From Blastochloris viridis (GTDB lineage: Bacteria > Pseudomonadota > Alphaproteobacteria > Rhizobiales > Xanthobacteraceae), in NCBI RefSeq assembly GCF_001402875.1, contig NZ_CP012946.1, forward strand, positions 350,001 to 414,000: a stretch of 64,000 nt of DNA, written 5' to 3'. A model generated the notes under the pieces. It saw only the letters and a list, made by a program, of their open reading frames with translations. It was not told the DNA's origin and made no database searches. Within the stretch, counting starts at the first letter, position 1, and the number at the start of each line of letters is the position of its first letter. This document shows, piece by piece, positions 44,578 through 54,529 of this stretch. Made by a program: the position numbers and the translations under genes.

Positions 44578-44730
44578 CGGACATGCGTTCGTGGGACCGC
44601 GCCGAATGAGGTGTGCCATGATGCCCATGACCTGTTGTCGCTGACGGTTCCGTCGCGCCGCCGGCTGGTCCGGCTTCATCAATCCCGTTTCGCTGATCGC
44701 CGCCAGCCTCGCGGCGCATCGGAGTGTTCC

Positions 44731-45840
44731 ATGAACGCACACACCACTGCGGTGCTGCGCGCGGACGACGCTGTTCCGCTGCCAGAGCCGCGACCGCCGG
44801 TGATCCGGCTCGACCGCGTCGGCAAGATCTATCGGCCGCGCGGCAATGCCGAGCCGGTCACCGCTCTCCATGACATTTCGATCGATGTCGGTGCTGGCGA
44901 GATTCTCGGCATCATCGGCCGCAGCGGCGCCGGCAAGTCGACGCTGGTGCGCATCGTCAACGCGCTGGAGCGGCCGACCGCTGGCCGGGTCGAGCTCGAC
45001 GGCGTGGTGCTGTCCGAGTTGCCCGAGGCGGCGGCGCGCACGGCGCGGCGGTCGATCGGCATGGTGTTCCAGCATTTCGCGCTGCTCGCCCGCCGCACCG
45101 CTGCCGACAATGTCGCGCTGGCGCTGGAGATCGCCGGCTGGGCGCGCCGCGACATCGCCCCGCGGGTCGACGAGTTGCTCGATCTGGTCGGCCTTGAGGC
45201 GCAGCGCGACCGCTATCCGTCCGAGTTGTCGGGCGGGCAGAAGCAGCGCGTCGGCATCGCCCGCGCGCTGGCGGTGCGGCCCAAAGTGCTGCTGTGCGAC
45301 GAGGCCACCTCGGCGCTCGACCCCGAGACCACCCAGCAGATCCTGTCGCTCATCGCCCGCATCCGCCGCGAGCTTCACCTCACGGTGGTGCTGATCACCC
45401 ACGAGATGAATGTGGTGAAGTCGATCGCCGACCGCGTGGCGGTGCTCGACCAGGGCCGTGTGGTCGAGCAGGGCTCGACCTTCGAGGTGTTCGCGCATCC
45501 GCGCCACGACACCACCAAGAGCTTCGTCGGCTCGGTCACCGGCTCGCTGGTGTCGGACGAGCTGCGGGCCCGGCTGCAGCCCGAGCCGGTGGCGGGCGGT
45601 CGCACCGTGCTGCGCATCGTCTTCACCGGCCCCAACGCTGACGAGCCGGTGCTGTCCCGCGTCACCCGCCTGCTCGGCATCGACGTCAACATCCTGGCCG
45701 GCCAGATCGATCCGATCGCCGGCCGCTCGTTCGGCACGCTGATCGTTGCGGTGCCGGGCGAGCCCGTCACTGTCGAGGCGGTTCGCGCCGCGCTCGCCCG
45801 CCTCAACCTCTCGACGGAGATTCTCGGCCATGTCGCTTGA
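44731..45840 (+). CDS. metN: Methionine ABC transporter ATPase MetN
   Basis: 369 residues. ABC domain with Walker A GRSGAGKST, Q-loop FQHFALL, signature LSGGQKQRV and LLCDEATSALDPET, followed by a C-terminal NIL domain (about 280-369) that binds methionine and gives transinhibition. The order MetN-MetI-MetQ follows immediately. A probable SAM-II riboswitch in the leader would shut the operon down when SAM is plentiful. Confidence 0.93.
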   Translation: MNAHTTAVLRADDAVPLPEPRPPVIRLDRVGKIYRPRGNAEPVTALHDISIDVGAGEILGIIGRSGAGKSTLVRIVNALERPTAGRVELDGVVLSELPEAAARTARRSIGMVFQHFALLARRTAADNVALALEIAGWARRDIAPRVDELLDLVGLEAQRDRYPSELSGGQKQRVGIARALAVRPKVLLCDEATSALDPETTQQILSLIARIRRELHLTVVLITHEMNVVKSIADRVAVLDQGRVVEQGSTFEVFAHPRHDTTKSFVGSVTGSLVSDELRARLQPEPVAGGRTVLRIVFTGPNADEPVLSRVTRLLGIDVNILAGQIDPIAGRSFGTLIVAVPGEPVTVEAVRAALARLNLSTEILGHVA

Positions 45841-46534
45841 GCTGCCGTTCGATTTATCCGGCCTGCTGCTGTCGCCGGCCATCGTCGATCAGCTGATTGC
45901 CGCATTGCTCGACACGCTGTTCATGGTCGGCGTCGCCGGTCTGATCGGCACCGTACTCGGGCTGCCGCTCGGGGTGTTCCTCGCAACCTCGCGCAGCGGC
46001 GAGATCTTCGCCGCGCCCGTCACCAATTCGGCGCTGGGCGCGGTGGTCAATGCGACGCGCTCGACGCCGTTCATCATTCTGGTGGTGGCGATCATCCCGT
46101 TCACCCGCCTCGTCGCCGGCACCTCGATCGGCACCGCGGCGGCAATCGTGCCGTTGACCATTGCCGCGACGCCGTTCATCGCCCGCATCGTCGAAGGCGC
46201 GGTGCGCGAGGTTGACCCCGGCCTGATCGAAGCCGCCCGCGCCATGGGCGCCTCGCCGTTGCAGATCGTGCGCAAGGTTCTGGTGCCCGAAGCGCTGCCG
46301 GCGATCGTGCTCGGCCTGACGCTGTCGCTGGTTAGCCTGATCGGCCATTCGGCGATGGTGGGCGCGGTCGGCGGCGGCGGGCTCGGCGACCTCGGCATCC
46401 GCTACGGCTACCAGCGCTTCATGCCGGAGGTGATGCTGGCGGTGGTGGTGATCCTGGTGGCGCTGGTGCAGTTGGTGCAGAGCGCGGGCGATTCCCTGGC
46501 CCGCCGGCTCGATCGCCGCACCCGCCGCGAATGA
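45830..46534 (+). CDS. metI: Methionine ABC transporter permease MetI
   Basis: 234 residues with five hydrophobic segments. The EAA loop EAARAMGASPLQIVRKVLVPEALPAIVLG contacts MetN. The start overlaps metN by 11 bp. LSLVSLIGHSAMVGAVGGGGLGDLGIRYGYQRF is the familiar MetI C-terminal half. Confidence 0.93.
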   Translation: MSLELPFDLSGLLLSPAIVDQLIAALLDTLFMVGVAGLIGTVLGLPLGVFLATSRSGEIFAAPVTNSALGAVVNATRSTPFIILVVAIIPFTRLVAGTSIGTAAAIVPLTIAATPFIARIVEGAVREVDPGLIEAARAMGASPLQIVRKVLVPEALPAIVLGLTLSLVSLIGHSAMVGAVGGGGLGDLGIRYGYQRFMPEVMLAVVVILVALVQLVQSAGDSLARRLDRRTRRE

Positions 46535-46584
46535 CCGCGCCGCCGTTCGTTTCCCCCGCCAACACAACAGCTGGACATCCGATC

Positions 46585-47361
46585 ATGAAACGACTGTTCC
46601 TCGCCTCGGCCGTGGTGGTCGCGCTCGCCGCGCCGGCCGTCGCCGAAACCATCCGCGTCGGCGTCAGCGCCGGGCCGCACGCGCAGATTCTTGAGCAGGT
46701 GGTGCCGGAGGCCAAGAAGCTCGGGCTCGACGTCAAGGTGGTCGAGTTCACCGATTACGTCATTCCCAATCAGGCGCTGGCGCTGAAGGACATCGAGATC
46801 AACTCGTTCCAGCACGAGCCGTACCTGAGGAACCAGCTCGCCAAGACCAGCTGGAAGCTGGTGAAGGTGGCCGACACCATCGCCTCGCCGATGGGGTTCT
46901 ACGCCAAGACGTACAAGAGCTTCGATGATCTGCCGCGCGGCGCCACCATCGCGATCCAGAACGATCCGACCAACGGTGCGCGCTCGCTGCAGTTGCTCGC
47001 CGCCCACGGCATCATCACGCTGCGCGAGGGCGCGGGCGTCACCGCTGGCGTCGCCGATATCGTCGGCAATCCCAAGGCCTACAAGTTCGTCGAGCTCGAC
47101 GCTGCCCAGTTGCCGCGCTCGCTCCCCGACGTCGACGCCGCTGCGGTGAACAACAACTACGCCGTCCAGGCCGGGCTCGATCCGGTGCGCGATCCGATCC
47201 TGAAGGAAGCCGCCGACGGGCCGTGGGTCAACATCATCGCGGTGCGCGATGAGGACAAGGACAAGCCGTGGGTGGCGACCTTCGTGCGCGCCTATCACAG
47301 CGATGCGGTCAAGCAGTTCATCGCCACCGCGTTCAAGGGCGCCTATGTCGCGGCGTGGTGA
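46585..47361 (+). CDS. metQ: Methionine-binding lipoprotein-type protein MetQ
   Basis: 258 residues from ATG 46585, chosen because it begins a signal peptide (MKRLFLASAVVVALAAPAVA, cut before ETIRVG). HAQILEQV, INSFQHEPYL and IAIQNDPTNGARSLQLL are NlpA/MetQ landmarks. There is no lipobox cysteine, so it should be a soluble periplasmic protein. An upstream in-frame ATG at 46531 would spoil the signal. Confidence 0.9.
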   Translation: MKRLFLASAVVVALAAPAVAETIRVGVSAGPHAQILEQVVPEAKKLGLDVKVVEFTDYVIPNQALALKDIEINSFQHEPYLRNQLAKTSWKLVKVADTIASPMGFYAKTYKSFDDLPRGATIAIQNDPTNGARSLQLLAAHGIITLREGAGVTAGVADIVGNPKAYKFVELDAAQLPRSLPDVDAAAVNNNYAVQAGLDPVRDPILKEAADGPWVNIIAVRDEDKDKPWVATFVRAYHSDAVKQFIATAFKGAYVAAW

Positions 47362-47621
47362 GCGTGACGGCATGAAGCGCGGCCAGGTTGCGACCCGGCC
47401 GTCGCGGCCGTCGGCCTGATCGGCCAAGTAATTCCGATTTGTGGAAACTCGCCCGCACCGGCAGCAGCGTTCGCGAAAGATGCCCGCGCGGCGTGCGAGA
47501 ACGAAAACCGGCCGCTTGGGCCGGAGGTTCGCTTCACGGTCGGGCGATGTCGCTGTCGCCTGCCGACCGGCGGCTTTGCGGGGCCGCGTTGCTGCGGCGG
47601 CCCCGGCCTCGGCCGGCGCCA

Positions 47622-47933
47622 TCATGCGGCCGCGGGCATGCAGCACATCGTCATCATGCCGCAGCAGCACATCATCGGCATGCCGGCGGCCATCATGTTC
47701 ATCATGCTCTTGCAGCATTCCATGAACATCTCCTTCGACATGCCGGCCATCGGCATCATCTCGCACACCATGCCGGTGTCGGTCATCTTGCAGGTCATGG
47801 TGGCCATCATCATCGGCATCATGCCGCCCATCATCGGCATCGAGTTCATCGGCATCATGCCGTTCATCATCGGCATCATGGGCATCGGCATCATGTTGCT
47901 CGTCATTGGCATCGTCGCGGCGGTGGCAGTCAT
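47622..47933 (-). CDS. Methionine- and cysteine-rich low-complexity protein
   Basis: 103 residues of which about 41 are Met and 9 Cys. The N-terminal half is PMM/PM repeats; the middle TCKMTDTGMVCEMMPMAGMSKEMFMECC is less simple and looks folded, and the tail has MCCCG and MCC. GGGAGAG 4 bp before the ATG supports this strand. Clustered Met and Cys suggest binding of Cu(I) or another soft metal. No signal peptide is seen. The opposite strand is also open (47638-47958) and reads as a hydrophobic shadow. Confidence 0.7.
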   Translation of the reverse strand: MTATAATMPMTSNMMPMPMMPMMNGMMPMNSMPMMGGMMPMMMATMTCKMTDTGMVCEMMPMAGMSKEMFMECCKSMMNMMAAGMPMMCCCGMMTMCCMPAAA

Positions 47934-48156
47934 GGTTCTCTCCCGTTCGTTTGGTTGAAGCCGCTCCAGGGCCTCAGGTCACGGCAACCGTACGCCGGCC
48001 GGGCTCTCACGCAATCGCGCGGCGTTGCCGCGGTTACGTTTCGTCCAGTAGCGGCAGCGCAACGGGGACGACGGCGGAGCGTTCGACCACGATAATGGAG
48101 AGGTGTCTGCTTCAGTGGAGGCGGCGACGGCGGCCCTGGCGCTGCGACGGCGCGGC

Positions 48157-48188
48157 GGACATCCTCGCCGCCGACGGCGAGGATGTCC
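48157..48188 (-). terminator. Terminator hairpin after the PaaK-like gene
   Basis: GGACATCCTCGCC (48157-48169) and GGCGAGGATGTCC (48176-48188) form a perfect 13-bp stem 16 bp past the stop of the ligase gene. No T run. Confidence 0.6.
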
Positions 48189-48203
48189 GTGGCCGGCCGG
48201 CGA

Positions 48204-49538
48204 TTATCCCCACACGCCGGTGCGGCGGTCCTCGACGCGCTTGGCCTTGTGGGTGGCGCGCGGCAGCGTGTCGGGTGGCAGCACGATGACGTCGGCCGAC
48301 ACGCCGGTCACCGACTTCAGCTTGCGCACGAAGCGGTGGGCGAGGTCGTGGTCGTGGCCGTTATAGCCGCGCACCTTCTCGACCTCGACGGTGAGGCGGT
48401 CGAGGTGGTTCACCCGGTCGACGATCAGGCGATATTCGCCGGTCAGTTCGTGGTCCTGCCGCGCCACCGCCTCGACGTCGCTGGGGAACAGATTGACGCC
48501 CTTGATGATCAGCATGTCGTCGAGCCGGCCGTGGATGCCGTCGAGCCGGAGCGCGGTGCGGCCGCATTTGCAGGGGGCGGGGTTGTAGGAGACGATGTCG
48601 CCGGTGCGGAAGCGCACCATCGGCCGTGCGGACTTCTTCAGCGTGGTCAGCACCATCTCGCCGCGCTCGCCCGGCTTCACCGGCAGGCCGGTGACCTGGT
48701 CGAGCACCTCGATCAGGATGTGGTCTTCCGCCCAGTGCAGGCCGTCCTTCTCCTCGCACATGCCGGCGCATGAGCCGAAGATGTCGGACAGGCCATAATA
48801 GTCGTAGACTGCGGCGCCCCACAGGTCCTCGATGCGGGTGCGGGTCTCAGGGATCGAGCCGCCCGGCTCGCCGGCAACGAAGATGCGCTTCACCGAGAGG
48901 TCCTTGCGCAGGTCGTAGCCTTCCTTCACCGCGGTTTCGCCGAGGTACCAGGCGTAGGATGGCGTGGTCCAGATCACAGTGGCCTGGAACTGCTTGAGGA
49001 TGCCCAGCAGCCGCTCCGATGGCAGCGTTCCGGCGTGGATGGAGAGCGCGCCGAGCTTCTGGGCGCCGAGCACGCAGGGGCCGCCGATGAACAGCGACAT
49101 GTTGAGCGAGTGGGCGTAGCGGTCATGCGGCCGCATGCCGGACGACCAGAACTGGCGCGCCTCATAGTCGATCCAGTCGTCGAAATCTCGCGCGGTGAAC
49201 GGCGAGGCGGTCGGCACGCCGGTCGAGCCGGAGGAGGCGGAGATATAGACGATGTCGCGCTCGGGCACGGCGGTGAGGTCGCCGAACGGCGGTACCGCGA
49301 ACTGGCGGTCGCGCAGTACGCGCTTGTCGATGAACGGGAAGCGGCGGATGTCGTCGAGCGTGTTGATCTGGTCGGGGTGCGCCTTCGCAGCGTCGAACGC
49401 CGAGCGGTAATAAGGCGAGCGAGCGTAGGCGTGAGCGAGATGCTGCTTCAGCAGCGCGAGCTTGAGGCGATCCCAGTCCTGGCGGCTTTGGGTTTCGAGC
49501 TTGGCGTCCCAGTACGGGCGGTCGTCGGCGTGGCTCAT
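48204..49538 (-). CDS. Phenylacetate-CoA-ligase-like enzyme
   Basis: 444 residues, the PaaK length. AMP-binding loop SASSGSTGVPT, YDYYGLSDIFG in the adenylate-binding region, RTGDIVSYNPAPCKCGRT, and GRLDDMLIIKGVNLFPSDVE are PaaK-family marks. It activates an aryl or arylacetic acid to its CoA thioester. GCATTTGCAGGG-type Cys pair CKCG is present. The start ATG 49538 gives the family N-terminus. It is the last gene of the acyl-CoA region. Confidence 0.85.
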   Translation of the reverse strand: MSHADDRPYWDAKLETQSRQDWDRLKLALLKQHLAHAYARSPYYRSAFDAAKAHPDQINTLDDIRRFPFIDKRVLRDRQFAVPPFGDLTAVPERDIVYISASSGSTGVPTASPFTARDFDDWIDYEARQFWSSGMRPHDRYAHSLNMSLFIGGPCVLGAQKLGALSIHAGTLPSERLLGILKQFQATVIWTTPSYAWYLGETAVKEGYDLRKDLSVKRIFVAGEPGGSIPETRTRIEDLWGAAVYDYYGLSDIFGSCAGMCEEKDGLHWAEDHILIEVLDQVTGLPVKPGERGEMVLTTLKKSARPMVRFRTGDIVSYNPAPCKCGRTALRLDGIHGRLDDMLIIKGVNLFPSDVEAVARQDHELTGEYRLIVDRVNHLDRLTVEVEKVRGYNGHDHDLAHRFVRKLKSVTGVSADVIVLPPDTLPRATHKAKRVEDRRTGVWG

Positions 49539-49713
49539 GTCGTGCAGTCCTGACGCGAGCGCAACCCGGCGCGGCCCTGCTGCGCCGGGGATGCGGGCAG
49601 GCGGGCGCAATGAGTTTGGGTCGGCTCGGCTGTTACGGTGGTGCCGGAAGGATGTTCTCGGCAGAGACAACCACAGCCGTCATCGAGTTCAAGCCGATAT
49701 CGCGGGAGGCCTA

Positions 49714-49742
49714 TAAATAAGCATAAAATAACTCGGAATCAA
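49714..49742 (-). promoter_or_regulatory. Possible promoter of the PaaK-like gene
   Basis: Read on the minus strand, TTGATT (49742-49737) and TATTTA (49719-49714) are 17 bp apart in the most A+T-rich stretch of the area. Confidence 0.4.
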
Positions 49743-49949
49743 AATGCCGTAGAAAATGAATACATAGAAATGGCTTGGTGTGGAATTGTTGTTCCTTGAT
49801 ACTGTCGCTGGATGGGCGCGCCGCGTGATCGCGGAAACAGCAGCACCGAAAAAGCCGTGATCGGGCGAGGACATTTTGGCGTCGGACGACGGACCGCAAG
49901 CCTGATCGGGCGGCCCTCGTGTGAGGCAGCAAGGTGCGCGTCGAGCAGA

Positions 49950-49983
49950 AAACCCTGCCGGAGGATGGCCTCGGGCAGGGTTT
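49950..49983 (-). terminator. Terminator of the acyl-CoA dehydrogenase gene
   Basis: AAACCCTGCC and GGCAGGGTTT (10-bp perfect stem, 14-nt loop) lie 22 bp past the stop; on the minus strand the stem is followed by TTTTCTG. Confidence 0.7.
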
Positions 49984-50004
49984 CGGCGTCAACGCTGGCT
50001 GCGG

Positions 50005-51132
50005 TCACAGATTGCGGGCGATGACGATGCGCTGGACGTCGCTGGTGCCCTCATAGATCTGGCACACCCGCACGTCGCGATAGATGCGCTCGACCGGGAA
50101 GTCCTTCAAGTAGCCGTAGCCGCCCAGGGTCTGGATGGCGCCCGAGCACACCGCCTCCGCCGTCTCCGACGCGAACAATTTCGCCATCGACGCCTCGGTG
50201 AGGCAGGGCAGGCCGGCTTCGCGCAAGGATGCCGCGTGCAGCACCAACTGCCGCGCCGCGGCAAGGCGCGTGGCCATGTCGGCGAGGCGGAACGCCACCG
50301 CCTGGTGCTCGATGATCGGCTTGCCGAAGGTGACGCGCTCCTTGGCATAATCGCGCGCGGCCTCGAACGCGGCCCGCGCCATGCCGACCGACTGCGACGC
50401 GATACCGATGCGGCCGCCTTCAAGGTTGGCCAGCGCGATCTTCAGCCCCTCGCCCTCGGCACCGAGCCGAAGCTCGGCGGGAATGCGCATGTCGTTGAAG
50501 GCGAGCTGGCAGGTGTCGGAGGCGTGCTGGCCGAGTTTTTCCTCCACCCGCACCACCTCGTAGCCGGGGGTGTCGGTCGGCACGATGAAGGCGGTGATGC
50601 CCTTCTTGCCGGCGGCAGGGTCGGTGACGGCGAAGGTGATGATCAGCTGGCCGTTCTTGCCGGAGGTGATGAACTGCTTCGAGCCCGACAGCACGTAGTG
50701 GTCGCCGTCGCGGCGCGCGCGGGTGCGCAGTGCCGAGGCGTCGGAGCCGGCCTGCGGTTCGGTCAAGGCGAAGCCGCCGATCCATTCGCCGCTGGCGAGC
50801 TTCGGAAGGAAACGCGCCTTCTGGTCGTCGGTGCCGAACTTCAGGATCGGCATGCAGGCGACGGACGAATGCACGCTGACGATGGTCGAGCAGGCGCCGT
50901 CGCCGGCGGCGATCTCCTCCAGCGCCAGCGTATAGGCCACCATGCCGGTGTCGGAGCCGCCATAGGTTTCCGGCACCAGCATGCCGAGAAAGCCGAGTTC
51001 GCCCATCTCCCTCAGCTCGGCTGTGGGGAAGGCATGCGCGGCGTCGCGCGCCGCGGCGGTGGGCAATAGCCGCTCGCGGGCGAAGTCGCGCGCGGTGTCG
51101 CGGATCTGGCTCTGGATGTCGGTGAGGATCAT
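50005..51132 (-). CDS. Acyl-CoA dehydrogenase, short/branched-chain type
   Basis: 375 residues. [15 protein letters not shown] and the FAD/ETF contact regions are typical, and the catalytic glutamate is E361 in [11 protein letters not shown], the C-terminal position used by short- and branched-chain enzymes. It oxidises acyl-CoA to enoyl-CoA and passes electrons to ETF. An IS110 element now separates it from the thiolase gene, with which it was probably cotranscribed. Confidence 0.9.
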   Translation of the reverse strand: MILTDIQSQIRDTARDFARERLLPTAAARDAAHAFPTAELREMGELGFLGMLVPETYGGSDTGMVAYTLALEEIAAGDGACSTIVSVHSSVACMPILKFGTDDQKARFLPKLASGEWIGGFALTEPQAGSDASALRTRARRDGDHYVLSGSKQFITSGKNGQLIITFAVTDPAAGKKGITAFIVPTDTPGYEVVRVEEKLGQHASDTCQLAFNDMRIPAELRLGAEGEGLKIALANLEGGRIGIASQSVGMARAAFEAARDYAKERVTFGKPIIEHQAVAFRLADMATRLAAARQLVLHAASLREAGLPCLTEASMAKLFASETAEAVCSGAIQTLGGYGYLKDFPVERIYRDVRVCQIYEGTSDVQRIVIARNL

Positions 51133-51170
51133 TGAATTCGATTCCGGCCCAACGGCGCGGCTCCCGTCTT

Positions 51171-51228
51171 CCCTCTCCCCTTGCGGGAGAGGGTGCCGAG
51201 CGATCGTAAAGATCGCGAGGCGGGTGAG
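51171..51228. repeat. REP-like element, copy 1 (split by the IS)
   Basis: CCCTCTCCCC-TTGC-GGGAGAGGG hairpin followed by GCGAGGCGGGTGAG. The copy breaks off at GGGTGAG where the insertion sequence begins; the missing GGGTGAAA lies at 52353 on the other side. Confidence 0.7.
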
Positions 51229-51243
51229 CGACTGTCTTTCTGG

Positions 51244-52443
<1,200 letters not shown>

Positions 52444-52506
52444 AAGAACGCTGCTCCCGTTCGGCCGGGTTTCGAGCCGATCAATCGACCCAACAGGGTT
52501 GCAGGT

Positions 52507-53697
52507 TCAGCTCAGCCGCTCGATGGCCACGGCGGTGGCTTCGCCACCGCCGATGCACACCGCGGCGACGCCGCGCTTGAGGTTGTACGTCTCCAGCGCC
52601 GCCAGCAGCGTCACCAGGATGCGTGCGCCGGAGGCGCCGATCGGGTGGCCGAGCGCGCAGGCGCCGCCATGGACGTTGACCTTGTCGTGCGGCAGGCCAA
52701 GATCGTGCATCGCCGCCAGCACCACCACCGCGAACGCCTCGTTGATCTCGAACAGGTCGACGCCGGCGAGGTCCCAGCCGGTGCGCTCCGACAGCGCGCG
52801 CATGGCGCCGACCGGCGCGGTCGGGAACAGGTTCGGCGCGTGGGCGAAGGTGGTGTGGCCGACGACGGCAGCCAGCGGCGCGAGGCCGCGCTTCTCGGCC
52901 TCCGAGCGGCGCATCAGCACCAGGGCGGCGGCGCCGTCGGAGATCGAGGAGGAGTTGGCCGCGGTCACCGTGCCGCCGTCGCGAAACGCCGGCTTCAGCG
53001 TCGGGATCTTGTCGAGCCTGGCCTTCAGCGGCTGCTCGTCGGTGGCCACGGTGCGCTCGGCCTTGCCCACCTTCACCGTCACCGGCGCCACCTCGCGGGC
53101 GAAGGTGCCGTCGGTGATCGCGGCCTGGGCGCGGGTGAGCGAGGAGATGGCGAAGTGGTCCTGCACCTCGCGGCTGAACTGATAGCTCTCAGCACAATCC
53201 TCGGCGAAGGTGCCCATCAGTCGGCCCTTGTCGTAGGCGTCTTCCAGCCCGTCGAGGAACATGTGGTCGAGCACCCGGCCGTGGCCCATGCGATAGCCCG
53301 ACCGGGCGCGGTCGAGCAGATAGGGCGCGTTGGTCATGCTCTCCATGCCGCCGGCCACCGCCACCGACGCGCTGCCGGCGAGAAGAAGATCGTTGGCCAG
53401 CATGGCCGCCTTCATGCCCGAGCCGCACATCTTGTTGACGGTGGTGCAGCCTGCCGCCAGCGGCAGGCCGGCGCCGAGCGCCGCCTGCCGGGCCGGGGCC
53501 TGGCCCTGGCCGGCGGGAAGCACGCAGCCGAACAGCACCTCGTCGATGGCGTCGTGCTTGAGGCCGGCGCGCTCGACCGCGGCCTTGATGGCGGCCGCGC
53601 CGAGTTGGGGGGCGGTGGCGTCCTTCAGCTCGCCCTGGAAGCCGCCCATCGGCGTGCGCGCAGAGCCGACGATGACGACGGGATCGTGAGCGGTCAT
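52507..53697 (-). CDS. Acetyl-CoA acetyltransferase (thiolase)
   Basis: 396 residues. Nucleophile C91 (VNKMCGSGMKA), NEAF, the His motif GGACALGHPIGASG and the second Cys in CIGGGEATA are all present. It cleaves 3-oxoacyl-CoA or condenses acetyl-CoA. GGGAGGA precedes ATG 53697. It lies 47 bp after the dehydrogenase gene in the same operon. Confidence 0.92.
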   Translation of the reverse strand: MTAHDPVVIVGSARTPMGGFQGELKDATAPQLGAAAIKAAVERAGLKHDAIDEVLFGCVLPAGQGQAPARQAALGAGLPLAAGCTTVNKMCGSGMKAAMLANDLLLAGSASVAVAGGMESMTNAPYLLDRARSGYRMGHGRVLDHMFLDGLEDAYDKGRLMGTFAEDCAESYQFSREVQDHFAISSLTRAQAAITDGTFAREVAPVTVKVGKAERTVATDEQPLKARLDKIPTLKPAFRDGGTVTAANSSSISDGAAALVLMRRSEAEKRGLAPLAAVVGHTTFAHAPNLFPTAPVGAMRALSERTGWDLAGVDLFEINEAFAVVVLAAMHDLGLPHDKVNVHGGACALGHPIGASGARILVTLLAALETYNLKRGVAAVCIGGGEATAVAIERLS

Positions 53698-53744
53698 GAA
53701 AGTCCTCCCGAGACTCGGATTTTTCTATTGGTTCGTTTCGAGGG

Positions 53745-54512
53745 TCAGCGCGCGGCCATCCGCAGCGCGCCGTCGAGCCGGATCACCTCGCCGTTGAGCA
53801 TGGTGTTCTCGCAGATGTGCCGCACCAGCGCGGCGAACTCGGCGGGCCGGCCCATGCGGGGCGGAAACGGCACGCTCTTGCCCAGCGCGTCCTGCACCTC
53901 CTGCGGCATGCCGGCCATCATCGGCGTTTCGAAGATGCCGGGCGCGATCGCCACCACGCGGATGCCGAGGCGTGCAAGTTCGCGCGCCACCGGCAGCGTC
54001 AGCGCCGCGACGCCGCCCTTGGACGCGGCGTAGGCGGCCTGGCCGATCTGGCCGTCGAACGCCGCCACCGACGCGGTGTTGACGATGACGCCGCGCTCAC
54101 CCTCGCCGTCCGGCGCCTGCTTGGCGATGGCGTCTGCGGCGAGACGGATCATGTTGAAGGTGCCGATCAAGTTGATGTTGATGGCGCGGGCGAAGCTCTC
54201 CAGCTTGTGCGGACCCTCGCGGCCGACAACCCGCTCGCTCGGCGCGACCCCGGCGCAGTTGACGAGGCCGTGGAGGTGGCCGAACGCCTCAAGCGCCAGC
54301 GCCACCGCGGTGGCGCCGTCCTCGGGCTTGGTGACGTCGGCGGCAAGAAAGCGAAAGCTCGGGCCGAACTCCGCTTCGAGCGCGGCGCCGGCGGCCTGGT
54401 TGAGGTCGAGGCCGACCACCTTGGCACCGGCACCGACCAGGGCGCGGGCGCTTGCGGCGCCGAGCCCGGACCCGGCGCCGGTGACGAGAAAGACACGATC
54501 TTGAATGTTCAT
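53745..54512 (-). CDS. 3-hydroxyacyl-CoA dehydrogenase, HSD10-like SDR
   Basis: 255 residues. NAD motif [42 protein letters not shown] with Ser/Tyr/Lys, and [14 protein letters not shown], the pattern of type II 3-hydroxyacyl-CoA dehydrogenase (HSD17B10). It supplies the third step of beta-oxidation between enoyl-CoA hydration and thiolysis. It starts 17 bp after the acyl-CoA synthetase stop. No enoyl-CoA hydratase gene is in the window. Confidence 0.88.
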   Translation of the reverse strand: MNIQDRVFLVTGAGSGLGAASARALVGAGAKVVGLDLNQAAGAALEAEFGPSFRFLAADVTKPEDGATAVALALEAFGHLHGLVNCAGVAPSERVVGREGPHKLESFARAININLIGTFNMIRLAADAIAKQAPDGEGERGVIVNTASVAAFDGQIGQAAYAASKGGVAALTLPVARELARLGIRVVAIAPGIFETPMMAGMPQEVQDALGKSVPFPPRMGRPAEFAALVRHICENTMLNGEVIRLDGALRMAAR

Positions 54513-54529
54513 GGCTTTGTTTTCGCTGC

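Larger units (their letters stand above)
49539..50004. other. Gap upstream of the PaaK-like gene
   Basis: No gene. It contains an A+T-rich block with a promoter-like pair and the terminator of the dehydrogenase gene (listed separately). Confidence 0.5.

Noticed and set aside
47362..47621. Possible rho-independent terminator after metQ
   Set aside because: Several GGCCG/CGGCC short pairings exist but none forms a clear stem with a T run.
47638..47958. Hydrophobic plus-strand frame that could pass for a membrane protein
   Set aside because: It arises from antisense reading of ATG-rich codons; the minus frame has a strong ribosome site. Kept only as a finding.
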